The notes under the pieces are model-generated. The model saw nothing but the letters and a program-made list of their open reading frames with translations, did no database searches and was not told where the DNA came from. This document shows positions 36,803 through 47,252 of a DNA stretch of 64,000 nucleotides, piece by piece. Both the position numbers and the translations under genes were made by a program. Source of the DNA: an uncultured Stenotrophomonas sp. (GTDB lineage Bacteria > Pseudomonadota > Gammaproteobacteria > Xanthomonadales > Xanthomonadaceae); the NCBI RefSeq assembly GCF_945952405.1, contig NZ_CAMFIA010000016.1:1-64000 (forward strand). The letters run 5' to 3'. The stretch's first letter is position 1. Each line of letters starts with the position of its first letter.

Positions 36803-37927
36803 TCACTCGTGGTTGCGGGGTTTCTTGGAGGTTCGCTTCGGCGCCTTGGTCGTGGCGCCCTCAAGCAGCTTGCGGATCGGGGCCGGCAGGCCGAGCGTGG
36901 GCAGCTCGTCGCGGGCGACCCAGCGCAGCGTGGGTTCTTCCACGCGCAGGCCGTGTACCTGCCGCGACAGCACCTGCAGGTGCAGCTTGTAGTGGCTGAA
37001 GGTGTGCTGCAGTACCGGCAGTTCCTCGGCATCTTCCAGCGAGCCGTCGACGTGCGCGTCGAACCAGTCCTGCAGCATGCTGCCGGCCTCGGCCTGCGGC
37101 AATGTCCACAGCTGGGCCCAGATGCCGGTGTCGGGCCGCTTCTGCAGCAGCACGCGCTGCTGGGCGTCGCGCAGCAGCAGGGCAACCGCTTCGCGTTCGG
37201 GCAGGGTCTTGCCCGGTTTCGGGGTGGGCAGCTCGGCAGTGCGGCCTTCGCGGCGTGCCACGCAGTCGTGCTGCAGCGGGCAGATCACGCAGGCCGGCCT
37301 GGCGCGGCTGCAGACCGTCGCGCCCAGGTCCATCTGTGCCTGGGTGTAGTCGGCCAGGCGTCCGGTCGGCACCTGCGCCACGTGGGTCTCGGCGATCACC
37401 CACAGCTGCTTCTCGATGGCCGGCAGCCCCGGGAAACCTTCGATGCCGTGATAGCGGCTGAGCACGCGCTTGACGTTGCCGTCGAGGATCGCGAAGGGAT
37501 CGTTCCAGGCCTGGCTGAGGATCGCGCCGGCGGTACTGCGGCCGATGCCGGGCAGGGCGTGCAGGGCATCGAAATCACGCGGCAGGTCGCCATCGTGCAG
37601 CTGCACGCACTGCTTGGCGGCCGCGTGCAGGTTGCGCGCACGGGCGTAGTAGCCGAGCCCGGCCCACTGCGCCATCACCGCGTCGTTGCTGGCGGCGGCA
37701 AGCTCGGGCAGGGTCGGAAAGTGCTGCAGGAAGCGCTGGAAGTACGGGATCACCGTGGCCACCTGGGTCTGCTGCAGCATGATCTCCGACAGCCAGACCC
37801 GGTAGGGACTGCGCGGGTGCTGCCAGGGCAGGTCGTGGCGGCCGTGGTCGTCGAACCAGTGCAGCAGTCGGGTGACGAAGCTGTCTGCGTGGGCTGGCGC
37901 GGCGCTGGCGTGCGGCTGGCGGGGCAT
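36803..37927 (-). CDS. mutY: A/G-specific adenine DNA glycosylase
   Basis: 374 aa. Removes A mispaired with 8-oxoG or G. Glu48 in [12 protein letters not shown], helix-hairpin-helix [13 protein letters not shown] with catalytic Asp in [10 protein letters not shown], and the [4Fe-4S] loop with Cys-X6-Cys-X2-Cys-X5-Cys ([17 protein letters not shown]). A C-terminal Nudix-like domain (about 235-350) reads 8-oxoG. The tail is basic. The start at 37927 excludes a SMAG-derived N-terminal extension that would otherwise be read in frame. Confidence 0.95.
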   Translation of the reverse strand: MPRQPHASAAPAHADSFVTRLLHWFDDHGRHDLPWQHPRSPYRVWLSEIMLQQTQVATVIPYFQRFLQHFPTLPELAAASNDAVMAQWAGLGYYARARNLHAAAKQCVQLHDGDLPRDFDALHALPGIGRSTAGAILSQAWNDPFAILDGNVKRVLSRYHGIEGFPGLPAIEKQLWVIAETHVAQVPTGRLADYTQAQMDLGATVCSRARPACVICPLQHDCVARREGRTAELPTPKPGKTLPEREAVALLLRDAQQRVLLQKRPDTGIWAQLWTLPQAEAGSMLQDWFDAHVDGSLEDAEELPVLQHTFSHYKLHLQVLSRQVHGLRVEEPTLRWVARDELPTLGLPAPIRKLLEGATTKAPKRTSKKPRNHE

Positions 37928-37942
37928 CGCTGTTCCGGAGGT

Positions 37943-38039
37943 GGGCAGCCACCCATGGGGTGGCTCTACTGTGGTGGGTGCCGCCGCGATGAATCCCGCG
38001 CGGCCCGGAGCGCAGTAGAGCCACGCCAGGCGTGGCTGC
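37943..38039. repeat. Two SMAG elements between ftsY and mutY
   Basis: One on the minus strand (37943-37969, AGCCACCC/GGGTGGCT stem) and one on the plus strand (38015-38039, GTAGAGCCACGC stem), 45 bases apart. They lie in the 120-base gap between the end of ftsY and the mutY start. Confidence 0.85.
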
Positions 38040-38047
38040 ACGGCGTA

Positions 38048-39376
38048 TCAGGCGCCCAGCGCTTCGGGCAGCAGGGCGTCGACGAAGGCTTCCGGATCGA
38101 ACACGCGCAGGTCTTCCGGGCGCTCGCCGATGCCGGCGAAGCGGATCGGAATGCCGAACTCGCGGGCCAGCGCGAACACCACGCCGCCCTTGGCGGTGCC
38201 GTCCAGCTTGGTCACCACCAGGCCGGTCACGTTCACTGCAGCGTTGAACTGGCGCAGCTGCGACAACGCATTCTGGCCGGTGGTGCCGTCGATCACCATC
38301 AGCACTTCATGCGGCGCGCTGGGGTCGATCTTGCCGAGTACGCGGCGGATCTTGCCCAGCTCGTTCATCAGCCCGGACTGGGTGTGCAGGCGGCCGGCGG
38401 TGTCGGCGATCAGCACCGAGGTGCCACGTGCCTTGCCGGCCTGCAGTGCGTCGAATGCCACCGACGCCGCATCCGCGTTCTGCCCCTGCGCGACCACGGC
38501 CACGCCGTTGCGCTCGCCCCAGGCCTGCAGCTGGGCCACAGCGGCGGCACGGAAGGTATCGCCGGCGGCCAGCATCAGGCTGTGGCCATCGTCCTTGAAG
38601 CGCTTGGCCAGCTTGCCGATGGTGGTGGTCTTGCCGACGCCGTTGACGCCGACGGTCAGCACCACGAAGGGCTTGGCAGTGCGATCGATCACCAGCGGCT
38701 TGGCCACCGGCTGCAGGATCGCGATCAGTTCGGCGCGCAGCGCGGCCAGCAGCGCGTTGGCGTCGGCGAACTCGCGCGACTTCATGCGCTTGCGCAGGCC
38801 TTCAACCAGGTCGGTGGTGGCACCCACGCCGACGTCGGCGGTGATCAGTGCGGTTTCCAGCTCGTCCAGCAGGTCATCGTCGAGCTTGGGGTTGCGCGAG
38901 AACAGGCCGCCGAAGCTGCGCGCGATGACGCTGTTGCGCAGGCGCTCGCGCCAGCCGGGCTTGCCGGCGGGCGCCGGCACGGCGTCGACCGACGCGGTTG
39001 CCGGCAGATCGTCGCTGGCCGCTACCGCTACCGGAGCCGGCGAGGGCGGCAGCGCGGGTGCGGCTTCGATGGCTGGGGCGGCGACGTCGATCTGTGCCGC
39101 CGCAACCGCCGCGCTGGCCACCGCGGCGACCGGAGCGGGCTCGACCGCAGCAGGTTCGGCGGCGACCGGCGCGGGCACCGCCGGGGGCGGCTCGATTGCT
39201 GCCGGCGTGGCCGGCGCAGGCGTAGTGGGCGCAGTTACCGGCGCGGGCTGCTTGTCCTCGACGGGCGCGGCCGACGGGAACGCCGCCGCCAGCTCTTCAG
39301 CCGAGTAGTGCTGGGTCTTGGCGGCCTCCGTTGCGGGGGCATCCTGGGGCTTCTTGCGGCGGAAAAAACTGAGCAT
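38048..39376 (-). CDS. ftsY: Signal recognition particle receptor FtsY
   Basis: 442 aa. After a short basic start (MLSFFRRKKP), residues 15-145 are an Ala/Pro/Glu-rich acidic 'A' domain, then the N domain and G domain: GVNGVGKTTTIGKLA (G1), DTAGRLHTQ (G3), TKLDGTAKGG (G4) and GIGERPEDLRVFDPEAFVDALL. It docks ribosome-SRP complexes at the membrane. The ATG at 39376 is preferred over a TTG two codons upstream. Confidence 0.96.
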   Translation of the reverse strand: MLSFFRRKKPQDAPATEAAKTQHYSAEELAAAFPSAAPVEDKQPAPVTAPTTPAPATPAAIEPPPAVPAPVAAEPAAVEPAPVAAVASAAVAAAQIDVAAPAIEAAPALPPSPAPVAVAASDDLPATASVDAVPAPAGKPGWRERLRNSVIARSFGGLFSRNPKLDDDLLDELETALITADVGVGATTDLVEGLRKRMKSREFADANALLAALRAELIAILQPVAKPLVIDRTAKPFVVLTVGVNGVGKTTTIGKLAKRFKDDGHSLMLAAGDTFRAAAVAQLQAWGERNGVAVVAQGQNADAASVAFDALQAGKARGTSVLIADTAGRLHTQSGLMNELGKIRRVLGKIDPSAPHEVLMVIDGTTGQNALSQLRQFNAAVNVTGLVVTKLDGTAKGGVVFALAREFGIPIRFAGIGERPEDLRVFDPEAFVDALLPEALGA

Positions 39377-39505
39377 TGGCAAAAGGCGCTGAAATCAGGG
39401 GGATATGCTACCACTCGGGCCTGTCTGGCCGATGTGGACTCAAGGTCGCGGCCGATCGGCCGTTAACCGGTTCGGAGGGCTGCGCAGGGCGGCCCGGAGA
39501 CCGCG

Positions 39506-39805
39506 ATGAACAACGTGATGGGAATCGCTCTCGGCGGGATGCGCGCGGCCCAGCAGGGTGTGCAGGTGGCCGCGCACAACGTGGCCAACCTGGCGACGCC
39601 CGATGCCCAGCGCCTGCAGCTGCAGCGCAGCAGCGTAGAGCCGGGCGGGGTGCAGGCCGAAGTGACCACGACGGCGGCCGATCCCGGCGCGCCGCTGGGT
39701 GACCTGCTGGCGGCGAAAGCCGAGGTGCTGGCCTTCGCTGCCAATGCCACGGTGATCCGCCGCCAGGACCAGATGCTGGGTTCGCTGTTGGACCGGGAAG
39801 CCTGA
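39506..39805 (+). CDS. Small flagellar basal-body rod-like protein
   Basis: 99 aa. The N-terminal ALGGMRAAQQGVQVAAHNVANLATPD is the Flg_bb_rod signature (compare FlgB, FlgC, FlgG N-termini), and the C-terminal helix (DLLAAKAEVLAFAANATVIRRQ) is like the C-terminal axial helix of FlgC. The middle of a normal rod protein is missing. No flagellar genes lie nearby. It begins 130 bases from the divergent ftsY. Confidence 0.75.
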   Translation: MNNVMGIALGGMRAAQQGVQVAAHNVANLATPDAQRLQLQRSSVEPGGVQAEVTTTAADPGAPLGDLLAAKAEVLAFAANATVIRRQDQMLGSLLDREA

Positions 39806-39818
39806 GCCCCCTCGGCAG

Positions 39819-39938
39819 GTGCCAACCGTGGTTGGGCCGCTCGACCCGCCCGGGTCGGTGCCCACCTTGGTTGGCACGCGTCCTGGGCGCCAACCAGGGT
39901 TGGCCTCTACCCGAGCATCGCCGGGCCATGCCCGGCGA
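39819..39938. repeat. Cluster of four SMAG-like palindromes
   Basis: Palindromes at about 39819-39838 (GCCAACC/GGTTGGG), 39857-39877 (GTGCCCACC/GGTTGGCAC), 39886-39910 (GGCGCCAACC with a GTAG head on the minus strand) and 39918-39938 (TCGCCGGGC/GCCCGGCGA). They fill the gap between the convergent rod-like gene and htpG. Confidence 0.82.
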
Positions 39939-39950
39939 CCACTCTGCCGA

Positions 39951-41843
39951 TCAGGCCGACAGCTCCAGCAGCAGCTTGTTCAGGCGTGCCACGTACGCGC
40001 CCGGGTCCTTCAGGCTGTCGCCGGCGGCCAGCGCGGCCTGGTCGAACAGCACCCGGCCGAGGTCGTCGAAACGCGTGCCGTCCGCTTCGGCATCGAGCTT
40101 GGCGATCAGCGGGTGGCCCGGGTTGATCTCCAGCACCGGCTTGCTGTCCGGCACCTTCTGTCCGCTGGCCTCGAGGATCTGGCGCATCTGCAGCCCCAGG
40201 TCCTGTTCGCCGATGGCCAGTACCGCCGGCGAATCGGTCAGGCGGTGCGAGACCCGCACCTCGGCCACGTCGTCACCCAGTACCGTCTTCAGGCGCTCGA
40301 CCAGGCCCTGCTTGTCCTTGGCCGCGGCTTCCTGTTCCTGCTTGTCCGCTTCGGTTTCCAGCGCGCCCAGGTCGAGGTCGCCACGCGCGATGTCGACAAA
40401 GCCCTTGCCGTCGAAATCGGTCAGGTAGCCCATCAGCCACTCATCGATGCGGTCGGTCAGCAGCAGCACTTCCACGCCCTTCTTGCGGAACACTTCCAGG
40501 TGCGGACTGTTGCGGACCTGGCTGTAGCTCTCGCCGGTCAGGTAATAGATCTTGTCCTGGCCTTCGGTCATGCGGCCGAGGTAATCGGCCAGCGACACGT
40601 TCTGCGCATCGCCATCGCCGCGGGTGGAGGCGAAGCGCAGCAGCCCGGCCACCTTCTCGCGGTTGTTGTAGTCCTCCGCCGGGCCTTCCTTCAATACCTG
40701 GCCGAATTCCTTCCAGAACGTGGCGTACTGCTCCGGCTTGTCGGCGGCCAGCTTTTCCAGCATGTCCAGCGAACGCTTGGTCAGCGCCGCCTTCATCGAG
40801 TCGATGACCGGGCCGGACTGCAGGATCTCGCGCGAGACGTTCAGCGACAGGTCGTTGGAGTCGACCACGCCCTTGATGAAGCGCAGGTACAGCGGCAGGA
40901 ACTGCTCGGCCTGGTCCATCACGAACACGCGCTGCACGTACAGCTTCAGGCCCTTGGGCGCATCGCGGTGGTAGAGGTCGAACGGTGCACGGCCGGGCAC
41001 GTACAGCAGCGAGGTGTACTCGAGCTTGCCTTCGACCTTGTTGTGGCTCCACGCCAGCGGGTCGCTGTGGTCGTGCGCCACGTGCTTGTAGAACTCGGTG
41101 TACTCGGCGTCGCTGATCTCGGTGCGCGGGCGCGTCCACAGCGCGCTGGCGCGGTTGACGGTCTCCCATTCGAGCGCAGCGCCTTCTTCGCCGCCTTCCT
41201 TGGGCATCTGGATCGGCAGGCCGATATGGTCCGAGTACTTCTTGAGGATGCTGCGCAGGCGCCAGCCGTCGGCGAAGTCATGCTCGCCGTCCTTCAGGTG
41301 AAGCACGATGCGGGTGCCGCGCTCGGCCTTGTCGATCGTGGCGACTTCGAAGTCGCCTTCGCCGCGCGAGGTCCAGCGCACGCCTTCGCCCGCGGCCAGG
41401 CCGGCGCGGCGCGAGGTCACTTCGACTTCGTCGGCGACGATGAAGGCGCTGTAGAAGCCGACGCCGAACTGGCCGATCAGCTGCGAGTCCTTCTTCTGGT
41501 CGCCGGACAGCTGGCGCAGGAAATCGCCGGTGCCGGACTTGGCGATGGTGCCGAGGTGGGCGATGGCTTCGGCGCGGCTCATGCCGATGCCGTTGTCTTC
41601 GATGGTGATGGTGTGTGCGCTGGCGTCGAAGCTGACGCGCACGCGCAGCTCGTTGTCGCCTTCCAGCAGGGCTGGCTGGGTCAGGGCTTCGAAGCGCAGC
41701 TTGTCGGCGGCGTCGGCGGCATTGGAGACCAGCTCGCGAAGGAAGATCTCCTTGTTGGAGTACAGCGAGTGGATCATCAGCTGCAGCAGCTGCTTGACTT
41801 CGGTCTGGAAGCCAAGGGTTTCGGTCTGGTGGGTCTCGGTCAT
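39951..41843 (-). CDS. htpG: Chaperone HtpG (Hsp90)
   Basis: 630 aa. GHKL ATPase motifs: [21 protein letters not shown] and [15 protein letters not shown]; middle and C-terminal dimer domains follow ([42 protein letters not shown]). Normal length. The ATG at 41843 ([13 protein letters not shown]) begins the family; the open frame further upstream is not conserved. A sigma-32-like promoter lies about 55-80 bases upstream. Confidence 0.97.
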   Translation of the reverse strand: MTETHQTETLGFQTEVKQLLQLMIHSLYSNKEIFLRELVSNAADAADKLRFEALTQPALLEGDNELRVRVSFDASAHTITIEDNGIGMSRAEAIAHLGTIAKSGTGDFLRQLSGDQKKDSQLIGQFGVGFYSAFIVADEVEVTSRRAGLAAGEGVRWTSRGEGDFEVATIDKAERGTRIVLHLKDGEHDFADGWRLRSILKKYSDHIGLPIQMPKEGGEEGAALEWETVNRASALWTRPRTEISDAEYTEFYKHVAHDHSDPLAWSHNKVEGKLEYTSLLYVPGRAPFDLYHRDAPKGLKLYVQRVFVMDQAEQFLPLYLRFIKGVVDSNDLSLNVSREILQSGPVIDSMKAALTKRSLDMLEKLAADKPEQYATFWKEFGQVLKEGPAEDYNNREKVAGLLRFASTRGDGDAQNVSLADYLGRMTEGQDKIYYLTGESYSQVRNSPHLEVFRKKGVEVLLLTDRIDEWLMGYLTDFDGKGFVDIARGDLDLGALETEADKQEQEAAAKDKQGLVERLKTVLGDDVAEVRVSHRLTDSPAVLAIGEQDLGLQMRQILEASGQKVPDSKPVLEINPGHPLIAKLDAEADGTRFDDLGRVLFDQAALAAGDSLKDPGAYVARLNKLLLELSA

Positions 41844-41895
41844 CGATAAGGCTCCGTGTGCAATGCCGCGCCGGCGCGTGCGGCCCTGCCAAGGG

Positions 41896-41921
41896 GTATG
41901 GCTGATTGTCCCGAAATCAAG
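41896..41921 (-). promoter_or_regulatory. Possible heat-shock (sigma-32) promoter of htpG
   Basis: On the minus strand, CTTGATT (-35, consensus CTTGAAA) is followed after 13 bases by CCATAC (-10, consensus CCCCAT). The placement about 55 bases upstream of htpG and the spacing fit, but the -10 match is only partial. Confidence 0.42.
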
Positions 41922-41930
41922 GGGTTGGTC

Positions 41931-41950
41931 GGCCGGGCTGCGCCCGGCAC
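41931..41950 (-). repeat. SMAG-like palindrome
   Basis: GTGCCGGGC and GCCCGGCC-type arms around GCA, reading leftwards. Part of the repeat-rich htpG-rsmD gap. Confidence 0.65.
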
Positions 41951-42072
41951 CCGCAGAGGCGACCGCGACAGCAACGGCGGGCATTCCGTGGGAGGGCGGG
42001 GCACTGTGGGTTTGCGGGGACGCCGTGAACCCCCCTCCGGGGTCCGGCCCAGCCGCTGGCGGCTGTGCGTTC

Positions 42073-42150
42073 GGGCGCTTGCGAAGCAGTGCTTCGCAAG
42101 CAAAGCGCCCTCACCCATGGGGGCTCGATGGCGCCATCCATGGCGCCAAC
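42073..42150. repeat. Hairpin plus CTCGATGGCGCC repeat, copy 2
   Basis: First a stem of GGGCGCTTGCGAAGC with GCTTCGCAAGC plus AGCGCCC (42073-42110), then CCCATGGGGGCTCGATGGCG followed by CCATCCATGGCGCC (42114-42146). The second part matches the complement of the element at 9633-9689, and the ACGCCGTGAACCC at 42020-42032 matches that element's flank, so the hairpin looks inserted within a shared repeat unit. Confidence 0.75.
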
Positions 42151-42201
42151 GGTCCTGCCAACCCACACCGCCCCGCCTCTGACAGGTATCGAAATGAAAC
42201 C

Positions 42202-42243
42202 GGGGTCAGATCCCTTTTTCCGCAGGAAAACGGATCTGACCCC
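42202..42243. repeat. GGGGTCAGATCC inverted repeat, copy 3
   Basis: Arms GGGGTCAGATCC and GGATCTGACCCC with a T-rich/A-rich inner stem (CTTTTTCC / GGAAAACG) showing a mismatch. Here it lies in a divergent region (htpG left, rsmD right), so it cannot end either gene's transcript. Confidence 0.88.
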
Positions 42244-42389
42244 AAGAGTCGTTCCGGCGTCCCTCAGGAAACCCGCTTTTGACGTTGCTTCGGCCGTTGC
42301 TGTGGCTTCTGCGGGTGCCGGGCAATGCCCGCCCGAACTACAATCCCGCCCATGCTGAATTTCTCGAATGAACCCCGCCGGGGGCGCTG

Positions 42390-43504
<1,115 letters not shown>

Positions 43505-43564
43505 GTCCTGCTGTACCTGCACCCCATTACGTACAACACCACGCACCATTCCGGGAGGAAACCC

Positions 43565-44056
43565 ATGAACACCACCATGCGCGCGATGCTGATCGCTTCG
43601 TTGGCCCTGGCCTTCACCGCCTGCAAGAAGGAAGAGGCCGCTCCGGTCGACGAGGCCAAGCAGGCCCTGGTCGCTCCGGCCAAGGATGACGATGCAGGCT
43701 GGAAGAAGTACCTGCAGGAAGTGGCGATCCAGAACATGGGCAACATCAACAACAGCCCGTTCCTGTACTACCTCTCCCCGGAATCGGACCCGGACTTCCA
43801 GTCCAAGTACGAGCGCCAGACCGAAAGCGCGACCCAGGCCGTGGCCCGTGGCGTGCAGCCGGGCAACATGCTGGCCTTCGGTTCGTCGGCCTCGGGCAAG
43901 ATGGCTGACATGATCCAGGCCGTCTTCAAGGACGTGTCGCCGGATTCGATGAAGGGCGTGCGCGTCGTCTTCATCGGCCAGTCGGCTGACAACGCCCGTG
44001 TCCAGGCTGCCGTGCAGCCGACCGGTGCCGAGTACATTTTCGTCGAAGCCAAGTAA
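43565..44056 (+). CDS. Putative lipoprotein of unknown function
   Basis: 163 aa. Signal peptide with lipobox FTAC (Cys about residue 20), then a charged KKEEAAPVDEAK linker and a soluble domain (AGWKKYLQEVAIQNMG, MIQAVFKDVSPDSMKGVRVVFIGQ). I do not recognise the family. A GGGAGGAAA Shine-Dalgarno region precedes the ATG. A hairpin (GCGGCACCC / GGGTGCCGC) lies about 40 bases after its stop. Confidence 0.7.
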   Translation: MNTTMRAMLIASLALAFTACKKEEAAPVDEAKQALVAPAKDDDAGWKKYLQEVAIQNMGNINNSPFLYYLSPESDPDFQSKYERQTESATQAVARGVQPGNMLAFGSSASGKMADMIQAVFKDVSPDSMKGVRVVFIGQSADNARVQAAVQPTGAEYIFVEAK

Positions 44057-44126
44057 TACCGAGCCATGGCGGCCATGCTCCGGCATGGCCCGGGCGGCAC
44101 CCCGCGACGGGTGCCGCTGATGACCT

Positions 44127-44156
44127 GACCGGCCCGCGCGCCCGCGCGGGCCGGTC
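44127..44156. terminator. Strong GC hairpin, possible terminator
   Basis: GACCGGCCCGCGCG and CGCGCGGGCCGGTC form a 14-bp stem, with only CTTGT after it. It probably ends the lipoprotein transcript although the T-run is poor. Confidence 0.5.
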
Positions 44157-44188
44157 CTTGTCCCAAGGCGCGGGCGAGGAGTATCGCC

Positions 44189-44470
44189 ATGTCGCTGAAA
44201 ATCAACGAGCTCTGCGTCAACTGCGACGTCTGCGAGCCGGCCTGCCCGAACCAGGCCATTTCGATGGGTGAAACCATCTACGTGATCGACCCTGCCCGCT
44301 GCACCGAATGCGTGGGCCATTTCGACGAACCGCAGTGTGTGGTCGTCTGCCCGGTCGAGTGCATCGACCCGGACCCGGAGATCGTGGAAACGGAAGACCA
44401 GCTGCTGGCCAAGCTGCGCCAGCTGCAGCACGATCACCCCGAACTCTATGCGGAGCCCTCATCCGAATGA
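44189..44470 (+). CDS. 2[4Fe-4S] ferredoxin, YfhL/Allochromatium type
   Basis: 93 aa. CVNCDVCEPACPNQAI and CTECVGHFDEPQCVVVCPVEC: two clusters, with the second spaced by the six-residue insert (VGHFDEPQ) that marks the Allochromatium/YfhL ferredoxins. A C-terminal helix (EDQLLAKLRQLQHDHPELY) is typical. Its stop overlaps the ggt ATG by four bases. The electron partner is unknown. Confidence 0.93.
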   Translation: MSLKINELCVNCDVCEPACPNQAISMGETIYVIDPARCTECVGHFDEPQCVVVCPVECIDPDPEIVETEDQLLAKLRQLQHDHPELYAEPSSE

Positions 44471-46197
44471 AGACGCTGATCGTCCGTCCCCTGCTGCTGC
44501 TCGGCCTGCTGCTGAGCCCGATCGCCTGGGCCGACAGCCCGGCCCGTGCCCAACGTCCTGATGGGGCGGCCATTGCCAGCGGCCACGCGCTGGCCACCCA
44601 GGCCGGCATCGATATCCTGGCGCAGGGCGGTAATGCCTTCGATGCCGCCGTGGCGGTGTCGTCCACGCTGGCGGTGGTGGAACCGATCAGCTCCGGCCTG
44701 GGCGGTGGCGGCTTCTTCCTGCTGCATGACGCGGCTACCGGCAAGGACGTGATGCTGGACGCACGCGAGACCGCTCCGGCCGCTGCCACCCCGCAGGCCT
44801 TCCTCGACAAGCAGGGCAACCTGGACCGTGACCGCTCGGTCAATGGTGCGTGGTCGGCCGGCATTCCGGGCCTGCCCGCAGCGCTGGTCGAGCTGTCCGC
44901 AAAGCACGGCAAGCTGCCGTTGTCGGCATCGCTGCAGCCGGCGATCCGCATCGCGCGCGAGGGCTTCCCGGTGTACGACCGCATGGCCAAGGGCTATGCC
45001 TCGCGTCGTGAAGTGATGGAGCGCTACCCCGGTACCCGCGAGGTCTATCTGCGTAACGGCAGGCCGATCGCCAGCGGCGACCTGTTCAAGCAGCCGGAAC
45101 TGGCGCAGACGCTGGAGCGCCTGGCGGCCGGCGGCTTCGATGGCTTCTACAAGGGCCAGACCGGCGCGCTGCTGCTGGCCGGGGTCAAGCAGGCCGGCGG
45201 CAAGTGGACCGCCGCGGAGCTGGCCGGCTATCGCGTGAAGCAGCGCGAGCCGATCGTCTTCAACTACAACGGCTGGAAGATCACCACCGCGCCGCCGCCG
45301 TCGTCCGGTGGCATCGCCCTGGCCAGCATGCTGCAGATCCTGGAAGGCTGGGACATCAAGACGCTGGATCCGGCGCACCGCACCCACCTGGTGGTGGAAT
45401 CGATGCGCCGTGCCTACCGTGACCGCACCTTCTTCCTCGGCGATCCGGACTTCGTGCAGATCCCGCAGAAGGTGCTGACCAGCAAGGATTACGCGCAGGG
45501 CCTGCGTGCCACCATCCATCCGGAGAAGGCCACGCCCAGCGACCTGCTGTCGGGCAACCCGACCCCGCTGGAGGACGACGAAACCACCCACTTCTCGATC
45601 ATCGACCGGGATGGCAATCGCGTGGGTGCGACCCAGACCGTCAACCTGCTGTATGGCTCGGGCCTGATTCCGAAGGGCACCGGCGTGCTGCTGAACAACG
45701 AGATGGATGACTTCGCGTTGAAGCCGGGTACGCCCAATGCGTTCGGCGTGATGGGCTACGAGGCCAATGCGCCGAAGGCCGGCAAGCGCATGCTCAGCTC
45801 GATGACCCCGACCTTCATGGAGAACGCCGACAAGGTGGTGGTGCTGGGCACGCCGGGTGGCAGCCGCATCATCACCATGGTGCTGCTGGGCATCCTCGGC
45901 TACGACGCCGGGCTGGACGCGCAGCAGGTCGCGGCACTGCCGCGCTACCACCACCAATGGCTGCCGGACCTGATCGAAGCCGAGGACGATGCGTTCGACG
46001 CTGACACCGTGAAGCAGCTGCAGGCGATGGGGCACAAGATCGACCTGCCGGGCGAGGTCGCCGTCGGTGGCCGGGGCTCCAGCCACGTATGGGGCAACCT
46101 GCAGACCGTGGAATGGGACCGCAGGACGAACACGCTGTTCGGCGGCAGTGACCCGCGCAATCCGGTTGGCAGCGCCCAGGTCGTGCCGGCACGTTGA
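44467..46197 (+). CDS. ggt: Gamma-glutamyltranspeptidase
   Basis: 576 aa with a signal peptide (cut near AWA-DSPA, about 22-23), so periplasmic. Pro-enzyme that self-cleaves before Thr373 in DDETTHFSIID to make large and small subunits. LGGGGFFLLHD, DARETAP and the lid/GSRIITMVLLG parts are conserved. It hydrolyses glutathione and related gamma-glutamyl compounds. It is translationally coupled to a ferredoxin gene, an unusual pairing. Confidence 0.94.
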   Translation: MKTLIVRPLLLLGLLLSPIAWADSPARAQRPDGAAIASGHALATQAGIDILAQGGNAFDAAVAVSSTLAVVEPISSGLGGGGFFLLHDAATGKDVMLDARETAPAAATPQAFLDKQGNLDRDRSVNGAWSAGIPGLPAALVELSAKHGKLPLSASLQPAIRIAREGFPVYDRMAKGYASRREVMERYPGTREVYLRNGRPIASGDLFKQPELAQTLERLAAGGFDGFYKGQTGALLLAGVKQAGGKWTAAELAGYRVKQREPIVFNYNGWKITTAPPPSSGGIALASMLQILEGWDIKTLDPAHRTHLVVESMRRAYRDRTFFLGDPDFVQIPQKVLTSKDYAQGLRATIHPEKATPSDLLSGNPTPLEDDETTHFSIIDRDGNRVGATQTVNLLYGSGLIPKGTGVLLNNEMDDFALKPGTPNAFGVMGYEANAPKAGKRMLSSMTPTFMENADKVVVLGTPGGSRIITMVLLGILGYDAGLDAQQVAALPRYHHQWLPDLIEAEDDAFDADTVKQLQAMGHKIDLPGEVAVGGRGSSHVWGNLQTVEWDRRTNTLFGGSDPRNPVGSAQVVPAR

Positions 46198-46242
46198 GCC
46201 GGCGCTGCCCGCCGCTGGCCGGCGCAAATCGCAAGCCCAGCG

Positions 46243-46269
46243 AAACCCCGCCGCCAACGGCGGGGTTTT
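46243..46269 (+). terminator. Rho-independent terminator of ggt
   Basis: CCCCGCCG and CGGCGGGG stem with loop CCAA, preceded by AAA and followed by TTTT. It lies 46 bases after the ggt stop. Confidence 0.88.
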
Positions 46270-46319
46270 CTGTTTCCTTTCTAGCGATTATTTAACGAGC
46301 CGGCGCCGATAATCGGCAC

Positions 46320-47207
46320 ATGAAACTCTGGTCTATTCGTGGAAACTCGCAGCGCCTCGATGGTGGTGCGATGTTCGGCAACGCGCCGCGCGCGTTGTGG
46401 GAAAAATGGGCGGCTCCGGACGAGCTCAATCGCATCGAACTGGCCTGCCGTGCGCTGCTGGCCAGTCCGCTGGAAGGCAAGACGGTGCTGTTCGAAACCG
46501 GTATCGGCGCCTTCTTCGAACCGCGCATGCGCGAGCGTTACGGCGTGCAGGAGAGCCAGCACGTACTGATCGATTCACTGCGCGAAGCCGGCTTCGAGCA
46601 CGAGGACATCGACGTGGTGGTGCTCAGCCACCTGCACTTCGATCACGCCGGTGGATTGCTGGCGGCGTGGAGCGAAGGGCGTGAGCCCGAGCTGCTGTTC
46701 CCCAATGCAACCTATGTGGTGGGTGCGCAGCATTGGCAGCGCGCGCAGCAGCCGCACCCGCGTGATCGGGCCAGCTTCATTCCAGAACTGCCAGGCCTGC
46801 TGCAGGCCAGTGGCCGCCTGGAAGTGGTGGACGGCGAGTACTCGAAAGCGCTGGGGCGCAGCGTGCGTTTCAGCTACAGCGACGGCCATACGCCGGGCCT
46901 GATGCTGGCCGAGATCGTCGGCCAGGCACAGGCGGGCGAGGGCACGCACGGTGGCGTGGTGTTCTGCGCCGACCTGATCCCGGGGCGCTCCTGGGTCCAC
47001 GTGCCGATCACCATGGGGTACGACCGCAACGCCGAACTGCTGATCGACGAAAAACGGCAGTTCCTCGAAGACAAGCTGGCGCGCAACGTGCGCCTGTTCT
47101 TCACCCACGATCCGCAGGTCGCGCTGGCGCAGCTGGGGCGCGATGACAAGGGCCGTTTCGTGACCCTGCACGAGCAGGGTGAGCTGAAGGCACGCGCCCT
47201 CGGGTGA
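46320..47207 (+). CDS. Metallo-beta-lactamase-fold hydrolase
   Basis: 295 aa. Zinc motif [11 protein letters not shown] (103-113 region), later His in SDGHTPGLM, Asp in FCADLIPG and His in FTHDPQ complete a binuclear metal site. There is no signal peptide. The fold covers many hydrolases; the resemblance is to the lactonase/glyoxalase-like group but the substrate is unknown. A SMAG element follows its stop. Confidence 0.85.
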   Translation: MKLWSIRGNSQRLDGGAMFGNAPRALWEKWAAPDELNRIELACRALLASPLEGKTVLFETGIGAFFEPRMRERYGVQESQHVLIDSLREAGFEHEDIDVVVLSHLHFDHAGGLLAAWSEGREPELLFPNATYVVGAQHWQRAQQPHPRDRASFIPELPGLLQASGRLEVVDGEYSKALGRSVRFSYSDGHTPGLMLAEIVGQAQAGEGTHGGVVFCADLIPGRSWVHVPITMGYDRNAELLIDEKRQFLEDKLARNVRLFFTHDPQVALAQLGRDDKGRFVTLHEQGELKARALG

Positions 47208-47208
47208 A

Positions 47209-47237
47209 GGCAGCGCCGGGCCGACGCTCGGCGCTAC
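47209..47237 (-). repeat. SMAG palindrome
   Basis: GTAGCGCCGAGCG and a complementary arm with the GTAG head on the minus strand, two bases after the metallo-hydrolase stop. It lies between convergent genes. Confidence 0.8.
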
Positions 47238-47252
47238 CGCAGAAGGCAGGCC

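Larger units (their letters stand above)
41844..42389. other. Long intergenic region between htpG and rsmD
   Basis: 546 bases without a gene. From left: a possible sigma-32 promoter for htpG (41896-41921), a SMAG-like palindrome (41931-41950), an ACGCCGTGAACCC segment, a long hairpin (42073-42110), a CTCGATGGCGCC repeat (42115-42150) and a GGGGTCAGATCC repeat (42202-42243). Open frames crossing it look like chance. Confidence 0.8.

Noticed and set aside
39819..41849. Long open frame antisense to htpG (similar ones lie antisense to edd, phoH and sdhA)
   Set aside because: Low-complexity, Gln/Ala/Arg-rich translation typical of GC-rich shadows; the sense strand carries a well-conserved protein in each case.
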